This document shows, piece after piece, positions 43,757 through 53,088 of a stretch of 64,000 nt of DNA. The stretch is from Amphibacillus sp052055485 (GTDB lineage Bacteria; Bacillota; Bacilli; Bacillales; Amphibacillaceae), in contig NZ_CP197171.1 in NCBI RefSeq assembly GCF_052055485.1, forward strand, positions 2,108,001-2,172,000, in the 5' to 3' direction. The notes under the pieces were generated by a model. That model searched no databases and was not told where the DNA came from. It saw only the letters and a list, made by a program, of their open reading frames with translations. Made by a program: the position numbers and the translations under genes. Position 1 is the first letter of the stretch, and every line of letters begins with the position of its first letter.

Positions 43757-44866
43757 ATGAATATAGTAAGTGTCTGTGATGATAAATACGCTCAACATTT
43801 AGGAATAATGTTAACTTCATTATTCGAAAATACTGTTAGGAATGATATTGATATATATATTATAGAAAATAATATTAGTCATGAAAATAAAGATAAATTA
43901 AGGCAAACAGTAAAAAAATATCGTGCGGGAATTTACTTTTTACAAGCCAATTTAAATAAATATCAATCATTTGGTTTGCGGAAAAATATGACTCACACGG
44001 TTTATCTTAAACTATCGATTCCAGACTTACTTCCTAAAAATCTAAAAAAGATCATATTCTTAGATTGTGACTTAATTGTTAAAGAAGATATTAGTCAATT
44101 ATGGAATGTGTCTATTGATCATTTTATTTTAGCAGCGGTACCAGCCCCATACTATTCGAAAAATAAAGTGATGGGTTTACCATCAGATACATTACATTTT
44201 AATTCAGGAGTAATGGTCATTAATTTACCTTTGTGGAAATCAGAGAATATTTCACAGCAATCCTATGATTATTTGATGGCTAATTCTCATAAGATCGCTT
44301 TACATGACCAAGATGCGTTTAACGCTATTCTCTATAACAAGCCATGGTATAAGTTAAGTCAAAGATGGAATCAACGTTCCTCATTATTTTCGAATCATAC
44401 TGCGAATGAAGGGATTTCTAGAAATGAACGTATAGATGCTATTAAAAATCCGGCAATTATACATTTCAACGATGAATCGAAACCATGGCATTATTTATGT
44501 TTACATCCCCATCAATATGAGTATGAAAGATATTGTAGAAAGAGTTTTTGGAAAGACTTTGTACCTGCTGAAAAAGAAAAAATCGATCAACGCAAATTGG
44601 TTGTATTTGGAACAGGTCAGGCAGCTAAATTAGTAAGTGAAAAGATCAAAGATTTAAATTTAAACATATCCTATTATATAGATAATGATAGAAAAAAATG
44701 GAACATAGATAAAGGAATTTATTCCCCTGCTGTATTAAATAAAGAAAAGAAAGATCAGATTTATATTCTAATTGCGAGTATGTATTACGAAGAAATAAAA
44801 AAACAATTGGAAACTGCTAAATTTATAGAATTCGAGCATTTTATTTCTGGAATTGGCAGAAGATAA
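43757..44866 (+). CDS. glycosyltransferase family 8 protein with C-terminal Rossmann-like module
   Basis: Residues 1-260 are a GT8 (GT-A fold, retaining) domain: MNIVSVCDDKYAQHLGIML start, metal-binding DxD in IIFLDCDLIV, FNSGVMVINL, and HDQDAFNAIL. Such enzymes add glucose or galactose to surface glycans. Residues about 279-369 carry the shared module (KLVVFGTGQAAKLV, YYIDNDRKKW, YSPAVLNKEKKDQ). ATG at 43757 is set by GAGGAG 7 bases upstream. Heads a run of glycan genes on one strand with short gaps. Confidence 0.87.
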   Translation: MNIVSVCDDKYAQHLGIMLTSLFENTVRNDIDIYIIENNISHENKDKLRQTVKKYRAGIYFLQANLNKYQSFGLRKNMTHTVYLKLSIPDLLPKNLKKIIFLDCDLIVKEDISQLWNVSIDHFILAAVPAPYYSKNKVMGLPSDTLHFNSGVMVINLPLWKSENISQQSYDYLMANSHKIALHDQDAFNAILYNKPWYKLSQRWNQRSSLFSNHTANEGISRNERIDAIKNPAIIHFNDESKPWHYLCLHPHQYEYERYCRKSFWKDFVPAEKEKIDQRKLVVFGTGQAAKLVSEKIKDLNLNISYYIDNDRKKWNIDKGIYSPAVLNKEKKDQIYILIASMYYEEIKKQLETAKFIEFEHFISGIGRR

Positions 44867-44890
44867 AAGATGATTTAAGAAGGAGGACGT

Positions 44891-46291
44891 ATGAAAAATA
44901 AACAAGTTATCTTATTTGGCGCCTCTGAAATGGGAAAAAAAGCTTTTATAAAATTAAAAAATACATATAAGATATTATATTTTTGTGATAATGATCCTAA
45001 AAAAATTAATAAAAAATGGCTTGGTGTCGAAATAATTTCTCCACAAGAATTAAATAAGCAAAAAGATGCTTTAGTGATAATAACAAGTATGTACACACTT
45101 GAAATTGCTCAACAATTAATTTCGCTCGGAATTCATACTTTCGCTGTTTATTATAAAGATCCTACTTCTCTAGAATACCGATTTAATGAATACTATTTTT
45201 CAAATGAAGTAACGGAGCAAGTTAATGACCAAAGTATTTGCCTAATCACGACATCAAATTCTGGTTCTAATATTCTGGCTCTATATAAACTAATGCCTGA
45301 GCGAATAAAAGATAAATATAATATTACATTATGTCAATCAGATCATTTTTTTCATGACTATCATTTTTTTAAAGAAGTCATTAAAAATAAATTACTTGTA
45401 TTTGATGTCAGGTCACCTAATTTCAAGACAGAAAAAAATATTTTTTATCAGTTATGGCATGGGTTTCCACTAAAGGCTTTGGGTACAAAAGTTAAAACCT
45501 CCCCTCAAAAAGAAAATTGGAATATATTTGATCAGATAGCTTCTTATTCTGAACTTTATAATGGGGTAATGGGTGAGTGTTTTTCTGTTCCTAAGCACAA
45601 TTTTTCAATCACTGGATTACCAAGGAATGACTTTCTATATTCCTCAAATGGGAGAGAACTTCTTGCAAAGGCTTTACAGACTGATGATATTCAATCAAAG
45701 AAAATTGTGTTTTATATGCCAACTTATCGAAAATCTACCACATTAGGAGAAAACTCAGGAAATAAAAATTCTGCTAATATTTTTGGTTTTGATGTTTTTA
45801 ATTTAGAGTACTTTACTGATTTTTTGAAGGAAAATGATATTGTTTTTGTTACCAAACTACATCCCCTTGAAGAAGTACAGTATAGTCAAGCAATGGTAAG
45901 TGATCAGATTTATTTTCTTGATGACCAAATGTTATTTAGAGAAGGAATCGATTTATACCAAATATTAAATGCAGTTGATTTGCTGATTACGGATTACTCT
46001 TCTATCTATATAGATTTTTTATTATTGAATAGACCGATGTTATTCACACCAACAGACTTAGAAGATTATATGAACACTCGTGGGTTAATTCTTAATCCAT
46101 ATGAGGAGTATACACCAGGCCCCAAAGTGATTGATCAGTTAAATTTACAAAGGGAATTGCTGAATTTATTAAGCAACCATGATTTATATTTAGAAGAGAG
46201 AACAAAACTATTGAAAATATTTCATACTTTTACAGATGGTCATTCAGCTGAACGAATATGGAGTAGGATTGAACAATTAATGTTAAATTAA
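44891..46291 (+). CDS. CDP-glycerol glycerophosphotransferase family protein with N-terminal Rossmann-like module (1)
   Basis: Residues 3-90 are the shared module (KQVILFGASEMGKKAFIKL, YFCDNDPKKI, IITSMYTLEIAQQL). From about residue 110 follows a Glyphos_transf (TagB/TagF-like, GT-B fold) domain: QLWHGFPLKALG, FYMPTYRKST, TKLHPLEE and the CDP-binding LITDYSSIYIDFLL. It probably adds glycerol phosphate (or another polyol phosphate) to a glycan. 466 residues. AAGGAGG lies 8 bases before the ATG. A homologue lies two genes downstream. Confidence 0.87.
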   Translation: MKNKQVILFGASEMGKKAFIKLKNTYKILYFCDNDPKKINKKWLGVEIISPQELNKQKDALVIITSMYTLEIAQQLISLGIHTFAVYYKDPTSLEYRFNEYYFSNEVTEQVNDQSICLITTSNSGSNILALYKLMPERIKDKYNITLCQSDHFFHDYHFFKEVIKNKLLVFDVRSPNFKTEKNIFYQLWHGFPLKALGTKVKTSPQKENWNIFDQIASYSELYNGVMGECFSVPKHNFSITGLPRNDFLYSSNGRELLAKALQTDDIQSKKIVFYMPTYRKSTTLGENSGNKNSANIFGFDVFNLEYFTDFLKENDIVFVTKLHPLEEVQYSQAMVSDQIYFLDDQMLFREGIDLYQILNAVDLLITDYSSIYIDFLLLNRPMLFTPTDLEDYMNTRGLILNPYEEYTPGPKVIDQLNLQRELLNLLSNHDLYLEERTKLLKIFHTFTDGHSAERIWSRIEQLMLN

Positions 46292-46315
46292 TTTTTAGTA
46301 AAGGAGTAAGGAAAA

Positions 46316-47305
46316 TTGCCAATCTTATCAGTTATTATGCCTGTCTATAATGCTAGTGAGTATTTAGCCGAAAGTATTGAAAGTATTTTAACACAAACTT
46401 TTTCACAGTTTGATTTTTATCTTATAGATGATGGCTCAATAGATGATTCCCTTGATATAATTAAAAAATATCAACAAAAAGATCATAGAATTAGGATTAT
46501 AAGCAGAGAAAACAAAGGAGTTGCTTATTCTCTGAATGAGGCACTAGCTTTATCAAATAGCACTTATATAGCTAGAATGGATGCTGACGATATTTCATTT
46601 GCAAATCGATTTGAAGAACAAATATCTTATCTTGAAGACAATCCAAATATAGATGTTTTAGGAACAAAAATTGTTGGAATTGGTGATTTTAATCTATCAG
46701 AACGGAATGAAGTTGAGAAAAGATATGGTATAGAAATAGGTAGTAATCAGTTGTTAAGAGATAATTTAATTTGTCACCCTTCGGTCATGATGAGACGTTC
46801 ATTTATTAATGCGATGAATGGTTACTCTCATCAATATCAATATGCGGAAGATTATGATCTTTGGATTAGGGGAGTAAAAGGAGGATTTACTCTACAAAAT
46901 CTTCAGAAAGAGTTATTGCAATATAGAATGCATCCATCTTCTATTGTAAGTAAAAATACAGAAAACCATCACGTTTTAAAAGATTTAATTAATATTAGGT
47001 TGGACTTTTTTGCCGATATGCTTTTTTCAAAAGACTTTTCATATATCATTTGGGGGGCTGGTACGGGTGGACAAATAGCCTTGGAAATACTCAAAAGAAG
47101 GTTTAATAATTGTCATTTTATCGGTTTTATTGATGGCTATAAACAAGGTAATTTTCTTAATAATAAAGTATATTCACCTGAGGCTCTTAAAAAGTTAGAC
47201 TTCGATTATTGTTTTACAGCGACGACCCCGGGTAAAGTTCTGGCAGAAAAGTCTTTAGTAGAACTAGGCTTTGAGCCTTTTTATGATTTTTTTTATTTAA
47301 TATAA
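46316..47305 (+). CDS. glycosyltransferase family 2 protein with C-terminal Rossmann-like module
   Basis: Residues 1-225 are a GT2 (GT-A, inverting) domain: LSVIMPVYNASEYL, YLIDDGSIDDS, ARMDADDIS, and CHPSVMMRRSF. Residues about 240-329 carry the shared module in C-terminal position (YIIWGAGTGGQIALEIL, FIGFIDGYKQG, VYSPEALKKL). TTG start behind AAAGGAG. Sits between the two CDP-glycerol transferase genes, so the three probably build one repeating or capping unit. Confidence 0.86.
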   Translation: MPILSVIMPVYNASEYLAESIESILTQTFSQFDFYLIDDGSIDDSLDIIKKYQQKDHRIRIISRENKGVAYSLNEALALSNSTYIARMDADDISFANRFEEQISYLEDNPNIDVLGTKIVGIGDFNLSERNEVEKRYGIEIGSNQLLRDNLICHPSVMMRRSFINAMNGYSHQYQYAEDYDLWIRGVKGGFTLQNLQKELLQYRMHPSSIVSKNTENHHVLKDLINIRLDFFADMLFSKDFSYIIWGAGTGGQIALEILKRRFNNCHFIGFIDGYKQGNFLNNKVYSPEALKKLDFDYCFTATTPGKVLAEKSLVELGFEPFYDFFYLI

Positions 47306-47353
47306 ACACGTATAATACCTATCGTTCTAATCTATGGATAAGGGAATGTGACT

Positions 47354-48739
47354 ATGAGAAAAAAGGTTTATTTATTTGGTGCCTCTACTCTAGGTGAAAT
47401 AGCTTTTAATAAATTAAAAGATGAGTTTGAAATATTAAACTTTATTGATAATAATGCAGACAAACAAGATGAATATTTTTGTAATCTTAAAGTCATCAGT
47501 TTAATGGAAGCTATAAATGAAAAGAATCATTTAATTATCATCTGTAGTATGTATGATGTGGAAATGGCGAAGCAATTATTAGAAATAGGGATTAAATCAT
47601 TTGCGGTATTTAAAATGAGCCATGAACATCATCATGTTTCCTATTTTGATTATACTAGTGTTGGAGATTTTTCAGTACAGAGCAATAAAATCTGCTTATT
47701 AGTCCAAAATCATTCAGGCTCTAATTCATTCGCTTTAAGCAAACTGATTCCAAAGGAAATTGAAAGTAAGCATGAAATCATTGTATTGTCAAAAAATGAT
47801 CTGACACCAAATTATTACTATGATATGATTACGAGCCATATCGTTATTACCACCCATGATTATAGGTGTGCTGAAAACCAGATTAATATTCAATTTTGGC
47901 ATGGTATCCCGCTCAAGGGTATTTCTTATATGAGCAACTATAGTTATCAAGACGCAGAAGCAAATCATAGAGCTTGGAGTAAACTGGATTATATCGTATC
48001 GTCTTCCCAAACAGTAAGCACACTACTTAATGCTTGTTATGGTGTTGAGAGTAATAAATATAAAATTCTTGGTTATCCACGTAATGACTTAATGGATAAA
48101 CAAGGTGGCAGAGCAAGACTGGAATCAATTTTTAATATAAATTTAAACAATAAAAAAAATATTTTCTACATGCCAACCTATCGTTTAAACGCATATGGAG
48201 AGGGTAATGGGACTGATGAACAGCTGCTTACCCAATTGAGTTTTGAGCAATTGAAAAGGTTTAATACATTTCTTGAATATAATGATTTCTATTTATTTAT
48301 CAAGTTACATCCTGAGGAACAAATGATTAATCATCAATTAAGCCATATTAAGACAATAGATGAGAAGGTTCTGAAAGAAAGTAAAATCGATTTGTATGAG
48401 TTATTAGGTGAAGCAGATCTTTTAATAACGGACTATTCTTCAGTTTATTTTGACTTTTTATTGCTAGATAGACCAATCATTTTCTTTACCCCTGATATTG
48501 ACCGATATAAAGTTGATAGAGGATTTCTCTTAAATCCAATAGAATTTTGGATGCCAGGTGAGATTGTGTATACAATTGAGGAATTACAGCAAGAAATGCT
48601 AAATTCATTATTTACAGTAGATAAATTTGTAGAGCAAAGAAGAACATTAAAGAAGATATTTCATCAGTATCAGGATTCACAATCAGGATATCGAGCTTGG
48701 AAATTTATCGATGAAATATTGGATTCAACTTCAGAATAG
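47354..48739 (+). CDS. CDP-glycerol glycerophosphotransferase family protein with N-terminal Rossmann-like module (2)
   Basis: Homologue of the protein at 44891 with the same architecture: module in residues 4-90 (KVYLFGASTLGEIAFNKL, FIDNNADKQ), then the TagF-like domain (QFWHGIPLKGIS, FYMPTYRLNA, IKLHPEE, LITDYSSVYFDFLLL). 461 residues. ATG at 47354 behind AAGGGAA is preferred to the GTG two codons before. Two paralogues suggest two different acceptor positions or an initiating and an extending enzyme. Confidence 0.87.
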   Translation: MRKKVYLFGASTLGEIAFNKLKDEFEILNFIDNNADKQDEYFCNLKVISLMEAINEKNHLIIICSMYDVEMAKQLLEIGIKSFAVFKMSHEHHHVSYFDYTSVGDFSVQSNKICLLVQNHSGSNSFALSKLIPKEIESKHEIIVLSKNDLTPNYYYDMITSHIVITTHDYRCAENQINIQFWHGIPLKGISYMSNYSYQDAEANHRAWSKLDYIVSSSQTVSTLLNACYGVESNKYKILGYPRNDLMDKQGGRARLESIFNINLNNKKNIFYMPTYRLNAYGEGNGTDEQLLTQLSFEQLKRFNTFLEYNDFYLFIKLHPEEQMINHQLSHIKTIDEKVLKESKIDLYELLGEADLLITDYSSVYFDFLLLDRPIIFFTPDIDRYKVDRGFLLNPIEFWMPGEIVYTIEELQQEMLNSLFTVDKFVEQRRTLKKIFHQYQDSQSGYRAWKFIDEILDSTSE

Positions 48740-48754
48740 AGAGCGGGTGATAAA

Positions 48755-49897
48755 TTGGTTAAAGTATCGGTAATCATGCCGACTTATAATAATGCCCTTT
48801 TCTTAGGTGATGCAATTGATAGTATATTAAAGCAAACTTTTCAAGACTTTGAATTCATTATTGTAGATGATGGAAGTACTGATCAAACGAGTGCTATCGT
48901 GAAAGGCTATGTAGCTAAATATCCTAATAAAATTAAATTTATTCAACATGTTAATAATTTGGGGGCTGGACAAGCTCGAAATTCGGGTATTGAGCAAAGC
49001 AGTGCTAATATAATTATGTTAGCTGATGCTGATGATATTCAGGCTTCAAATAGGATGGAGATTCTTTATCAGGAGTTAAAAACATTTGATCTTGTTTTTA
49101 ATGATTGTATGATGATCAATGCTAAAGGTGATCGTCTAGGTCGAACAAAGGGTTACCTAGAAAGCTTGAATAATGACAATGTTATCCTTGAAATGTTAAA
49201 GCGAAATCATTTTTGGTCAAGTTTGGTCATGATGAAGAAAACGACAGATGTGCATTTTGATTCAAGTTTAGCTAGTGCAGAAGATTTTGAACTTTTTCTG
49301 CGTCTTTTTATAAAAGGTTATAAATTTAAGATAGTTGATCAAAGTCTTACTTCCTATCGTATCCATCAAGATAATTTATCAAGTGATACAGCTAAGGCAA
49401 ATCAATCCATTATGCAGATATTACAGCGATTGGATTTGGATCATTTAAAATTAGTCTTAAAAGAGAAACATCGAGAAGTAGATATTAATCTAGCTATTGC
49501 AGCAGCTTATTTGTGGAGAAACGAACCGATGCAAGTCATTGAGTTGCTAAGTGGAAGCAATTTAAATCATGAAGGCTATTTTCTATTAGCCGTTAGTTAC
49601 TATTTGTTAAAAAAGTATAGTAAGGTAAAAGAAACGTTAATGGTTTTGATGGGTTACTCAAACAATGCCGCAATTAAAAATAATTTAGCTGTTATTGAAG
49701 TGTTACAAAATCATAATGTTCATTTAGCGAATAAGTATCTGAATGAGGCAATTACACTTCAACCTGATTACCAAGATGCCAAAGTAAATTTAGAAATGTT
49801 AAAGCAAAATAGAACTAGTTCTTTAAAATTCACTAAAAGACTATTACGAGAAAACTTAATGGAAATTGACCATTATAAACAAATTAAATCTAGGTAA
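48755..49897 (+). CDS. glycosyltransferase family 2 protein with TPR-like C-terminal region
   Basis: Residues 1-230: GT2 domain (VSVIMPTYNNALFLGDAIDS, IIVDDGSTDQTS, LADADDI, SYRIHQDNLSSD). The remaining 150 residues are helical with TPR-like periodicity (YLWRNEPMQVIELLSG, AITLQPDYQDAKVNLEML), which may bind a protein acceptor or partner. TTG start behind GGGTG. It lacks the Rossmann-like module of its neighbours. Confidence 0.86.
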   Translation: MVKVSVIMPTYNNALFLGDAIDSILKQTFQDFEFIIVDDGSTDQTSAIVKGYVAKYPNKIKFIQHVNNLGAGQARNSGIEQSSANIIMLADADDIQASNRMEILYQELKTFDLVFNDCMMINAKGDRLGRTKGYLESLNNDNVILEMLKRNHFWSSLVMMKKTTDVHFDSSLASAEDFELFLRLFIKGYKFKIVDQSLTSYRIHQDNLSSDTAKANQSIMQILQRLDLDHLKLVLKEKHREVDINLAIAAAYLWRNEPMQVIELLSGSNLNHEGYFLLAVSYYLLKKYSKVKETLMVLMGYSNNAAIKNNLAVIEVLQNHNVHLANKYLNEAITLQPDYQDAKVNLEMLKQNRTSSLKFTKRLLRENLMEIDHYKQIKSR

Positions 49898-49972
49898 ATG
49901 ATCATTTCAAAAGGAGGCGAAAAATATTGTATTTCATAAAGTTGTTGATTGAAATACGATATTAGACCAAAT

Positions 49973-50677
49973 ATGAAAGCAATTATATTAGCAGCTGGAT
50001 TGGGCACACGTTTGGGAAAAGATCATCCGAAAGCCTTAACTCTATTAGAAAATGGCAAAAGTATTTTAGCCAATCAAGTACAAAAATTAGAACGTTACAT
50101 AGCAAAAAAGGACATCTTTGTTGTGGTGGGTTATAAAAAGGAATTAATTATCGAGGCGTTTCCAGAGCTCTCATTTGTCATTAATGATGATTATCATGTA
50201 ACGAATACGTCAAAGAGTTTATTAAAGGGTTTAGAGGCAGTCGGTCATTCTGATGTCATTTGGCTCAATGGTGATGTCTTTTTTGATCAGGAGCAAGTAT
50301 TGAGTAGAGTAATTCAAGCATCAAATTCTTGTGTGGCTGTGAACACGGTCCCTGCAGAAGATGAAGAAGAGGTAAAGTACACGATTAATGCATCTGGTAC
50401 GATCGATTTGTTGTCTAAGGAAATCCCCCTTGATGAAGCTTTAGGTGAAGCGGTGGGAATAAATAAGGTAAAAAGTAATGATGTAGCTATTCTAAGGGAA
50501 AAACTAGAACTTTGTAATGAGCAAGATTTTTTTGAAAAAGCTATCGAATTGGCTATCTTACAAAATAAGACATCATATCACCCTATTGATATTTCTGATC
50601 TTATTTGTCAGGAGATTGATACAAAAGAAGATTTACAAGTCGTAAACCAAACGATTCAATCACTAAAGTATATTTAA
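49973..50677 (+). CDS. nucleotidyltransferase (NTP-transferase family)
   Basis: A GT-A-fold sugar-1-phosphate or alkylphosphate nucleotidyltransferase: MKAIILAAGLGTRLGKDHPKA (signature GxGTRxxxxxxK), VVVGYKKELI, and the Mg-site WLNGDVFFD. It is closest in feel to the LicC/phosphocholine-cytidylyltransferase or RmlA-like short forms; the substrate is unknown. The only good ribosome binding site (AAAGGAGG at 49911) is 55 bases upstream and seems to serve a 12-codon frame starting at TTG 49927 and ending TAG 49965, 7 bases before this ATG. An in-frame TTG at 49949 is an alternative start. Confidence 0.8.
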   Translation: MKAIILAAGLGTRLGKDHPKALTLLENGKSILANQVQKLERYIAKKDIFVVVGYKKELIIEAFPELSFVINDDYHVTNTSKSLLKGLEAVGHSDVIWLNGDVFFDQEQVLSRVIQASNSCVAVNTVPAEDEEEVKYTINASGTIDLLSKEIPLDEALGEAVGINKVKSNDVAILREKLELCNEQDFFEKAIELAILQNKTSYHPIDISDLICQEIDTKEDLQVVNQTIQSLKYI

Positions 50678-50690
50678 GGAAATGACCACA

Positions 50691-51362
50691 ATGAAAAACA
50701 GAACTATTATTTTAGATCTTGATGATACACTCTATTGTGAACATGACTATGTAAAATCTGGTTTTTTAATGGTGTCTAAATTTCTAGCGGCAAAAAGTAG
50801 AATAGATCAGTTAATTATTTATCAGAAGATGGTGGAGATATGGAATCAATATGGTCGAGGAAAAGTTTTTGATTTAGTTTGCCGTTTTTTTCTAATTGAA
50901 AATGTTGAAATCAACCAGCTTGTTCAATTGTATCGAGAACATGTTCCTAACATTCAACTATATGACGATGCTACTGCTTTTTTAAATATTCAAAGAGAAA
51001 AGGGAAATCAGCTTGGTTTAATTACGGATGGATTATCGATCATGCAATGGCATAAAATAAAAGCACTCAAAATTGAACATTATATCGATCATATTGTTGT
51101 TTCTGATGATCTAGGAGGTCCAGATTTTTGGAAGCCTAGCTCAGCCCCTTATTTAAAAGTATTGAATTCGTTACAAATAAAAGCTCAAACTGGAATGTAT
51201 GTTGGTGATAATCCAGTAAAGGATTTTGTAACTGCTAAAAAATTGGGTATGAAAACAGTTCGGATTGTACGAGAGATAGGAGATCATGTGAGGACTACTG
51301 TAACAGCTGAGTTTGAAGCAGATTGGAAAATTAGTTCATTACTAGAATTAACGGATGGGTAG
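50691..51362 (+). CDS. HAD-superfamily hydrolase
   Basis: A haloacid-dehalogenase-fold phosphatase: motif I IILDLDDTLYCEHDYV, motif II Thr/Ser in LGLITDGLS, motif III Lys in WKPSSAP, motif IV YVGDNPVKDFVTA. A helical C1 cap follows motif I. It may dephosphorylate an intermediate made with the neighbouring nucleotidyltransferase or ATP-grasp enzyme. ATG at 50691 behind AAGGAAATGA is chosen over the ATG at 50682, which overlaps that site. Starts 13 bases after the previous stop. Confidence 0.85.
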   Translation: MKNRTIILDLDDTLYCEHDYVKSGFLMVSKFLAAKSRIDQLIIYQKMVEIWNQYGRGKVFDLVCRFFLIENVEINQLVQLYREHVPNIQLYDDATAFLNIQREKGNQLGLITDGLSIMQWHKIKALKIEHYIDHIVVSDDLGGPDFWKPSSAPYLKVLNSLQIKAQTGMYVGDNPVKDFVTAKKLGMKTVRIVREIGDHVRTTVTAEFEADWKISSLLELTDG

Positions 51363-51371
51363 GAATAGTAA

Positions 51372-52337
51372 ATGAATGTGTTGGTGACGAGTATTTCAAA
51401 AAAGGTGCCCCTTTTACAAGAAGTGAAAAAAGCATTAAAACGAGTTAATTCACGGGGATGTTTATATGGTGCAGATACAGATGACCAAGTGATTGGACGA
51501 TATTTTGTTGATTTTTTTTGGCAAATGCCCCCATTATCTGATTTGACCATAGATCAGTTGATTACATATTGTCGAGATCATCATATATCTTCGATTATTC
51601 CAACTCGTGATGGTGAGCTTGTTTATTTTGCTGATTATAGGGACCAATTGGAAAAAAATGATATCTCAGTTATGGTATCTTCTTCTTTAGCCATTACGAC
51701 TACACTAGATAAGCTAACGTTTTATCAATATGCCTTTGCTAATCATGTACCTGCAATTAAAACTGAATTGTGTCTTGATAAAATCAAGGTAGAGCGTTTC
51801 GTTGTTAAAGAACGCTTGGGATCAGGTTCAAACCAGCTTGGCATTAATCTTGAACGTGAAGAAGCTAGCGTTTTTAGTCAAAAGCTTAAGAACCCCATTT
51901 TTCAGCCCTATTACTCTGGTAAAGAATTTAGCATTGACATGTATGTCAATCATTCAAATGAAGTTGTCGGAACGATTGTCCGAAGTCGTGACTATATTGA
52001 GCATGGGGAAGCACAAATCACAACAGTAGTCGACCATCCACAACTTACTCAAGCATCGATTCATCTTGCTAAACAGTTTGATTTTTATGGTCATGTCGTC
52101 CTTCAAGCCATTGAGAGTCAGGGAGGAACATTTCATTTTATTGAATGTAATGCACGTTTTGGTGGTGCTTCGACTTTAAGTGTTGCCGCTGGTCTTGATA
52201 GTTTTTATTGGTTTTTGCAAGAAGTATGTGAGGGGAAATATATTTCAGCGGCCCAGTTTAGTAAATCAAAAAAGTCATTACGTTTAGTACGCTATCCACA
52301 AGACCTTATCATTACTAAAGGGGAAATTGAGCGATGA
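51372..52337 (+). CDS. ATP-grasp ligase
   Basis: A carbamoyl-phosphate-synthase-like ATP-grasp protein, 321 residues. The pre-ATP-grasp Rossmann region (NVLVTSISKKVPLLQEV, IPTRDGELVYFA) is followed by the nucleotide-binding part (FVVKERLGSGSNQLGI, FSIDMYVN) and the metal-binding end HFIECNARFGGASTLSVAAG. Such enzymes join a carboxylate to an amine through an acyl phosphate. In this cluster it could amidate the 4-amino sugar or a sugar acid; that is inference. It ends with a 4-base ATGA overlap with the next gene. Confidence 0.82.
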   Translation: MNVLVTSISKKVPLLQEVKKALKRVNSRGCLYGADTDDQVIGRYFVDFFWQMPPLSDLTIDQLITYCRDHHISSIIPTRDGELVYFADYRDQLEKNDISVMVSSSLAITTTLDKLTFYQYAFANHVPAIKTELCLDKIKVERFVVKERLGSGSNQLGINLEREEASVFSQKLKNPIFQPYYSGKEFSIDMYVNHSNEVVGTIVRSRDYIEHGEAQITTVVDHPQLTQASIHLAKQFDFYGHVVLQAIESQGGTFHFIECNARFGGASTLSVAAGLDSFYWFLQEVCEGKYISAAQFSKSKKSLRLVRYPQDLIITKGEIER

Positions 52338-53056
52338 AAACAATGGTTATTATTCAAGCAAGAATGGGTTCGTCACGTTTACCTGGGAAAGTTTTAAAAT
52401 CTCTCGGTCAAACAACTATTTTAGATCATGTTGTTTCACGATGTCAGCAAATAAAACAGGTTGATCACGTTGTGGTTGCAACATCTGATTTATCTGTAGA
52501 TAATCAAGTAGAGCAATGGTGTAACCGGCATAATGTGCCATGCTTTCGTGGTTCAGAAACAGATGTACTTACTCGTTATTATGATTGTGCACAAATTTAT
52601 CAGCCAGATTGTATTGTTCGGGTAACTGCTGATTGTCCTTTTGTTGATTATCATCTAGCAGAAAAATTGATTAAACAAATGAATCAAGACAAGGTGGATT
52701 ACATAAAGGTAGCGGGTGATTTAACGCGGGGCTTAATTGTTGAAGTTTTTTCTTTTCGAGCACTAGCCTATATTTTTGAAAAAGGTCATGAGGAAAGGCA
52801 TCGTGAACATGTGACTTACTTTGCCTATGAATATCCAGAGCTATTTAATTATTCAACCTATCAGGCGCCTGATTATTTACTTCATCCTGAATTACGAATT
52901 ACGGTTGATACAATTGAAGATTATCAAATGATCATGCAAATTGCCGAGCACACACAAGATAAATTAATTAGTGCTGAAACGATTGTTGATTTTTTGTTGA
53001 ATCATCCTGAAATTGCAAAAGTAAATGAGCATATTCAACAGAAACCAGTAAAATAG
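52334..53056 (+). CDS. cytidylyltransferase, SpsF/PseF-like (CMP-nonulosonate synthase candidate)
   Basis: A 240-residue GT-A-fold protein of the SpsF (COG1861) family: VIIQARMGSSRLPGKVLKSL, VVATSDLSVDN, RVTADCPFVD, HREHVTYFAYEYPELF. In Firmicute pseudaminic-acid clusters this family sits beside PseG and PseI and is the candidate for activating the nonulosonic acid as the CMP-sugar that Maf needs. Overlaps the ATP-grasp gene by 4 bases; 32 bases before pseG. Confidence 0.85.
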   Translation: MKTMVIIQARMGSSRLPGKVLKSLGQTTILDHVVSRCQQIKQVDHVVVATSDLSVDNQVEQWCNRHNVPCFRGSETDVLTRYYDCAQIYQPDCIVRVTADCPFVDYHLAEKLIKQMNQDKVDYIKVAGDLTRGLIVEVFSFRALAYIFEKGHEERHREHVTYFAYEYPELFNYSTYQAPDYLLHPELRITVDTIEDYQMIMQIAEHTQDKLISAETIVDFLLNHPEIAKVNEHIQQKPVK

Positions 53057-53088
53057 TAGGAATATTTAATTGCAATGGAGGTGTGTGG

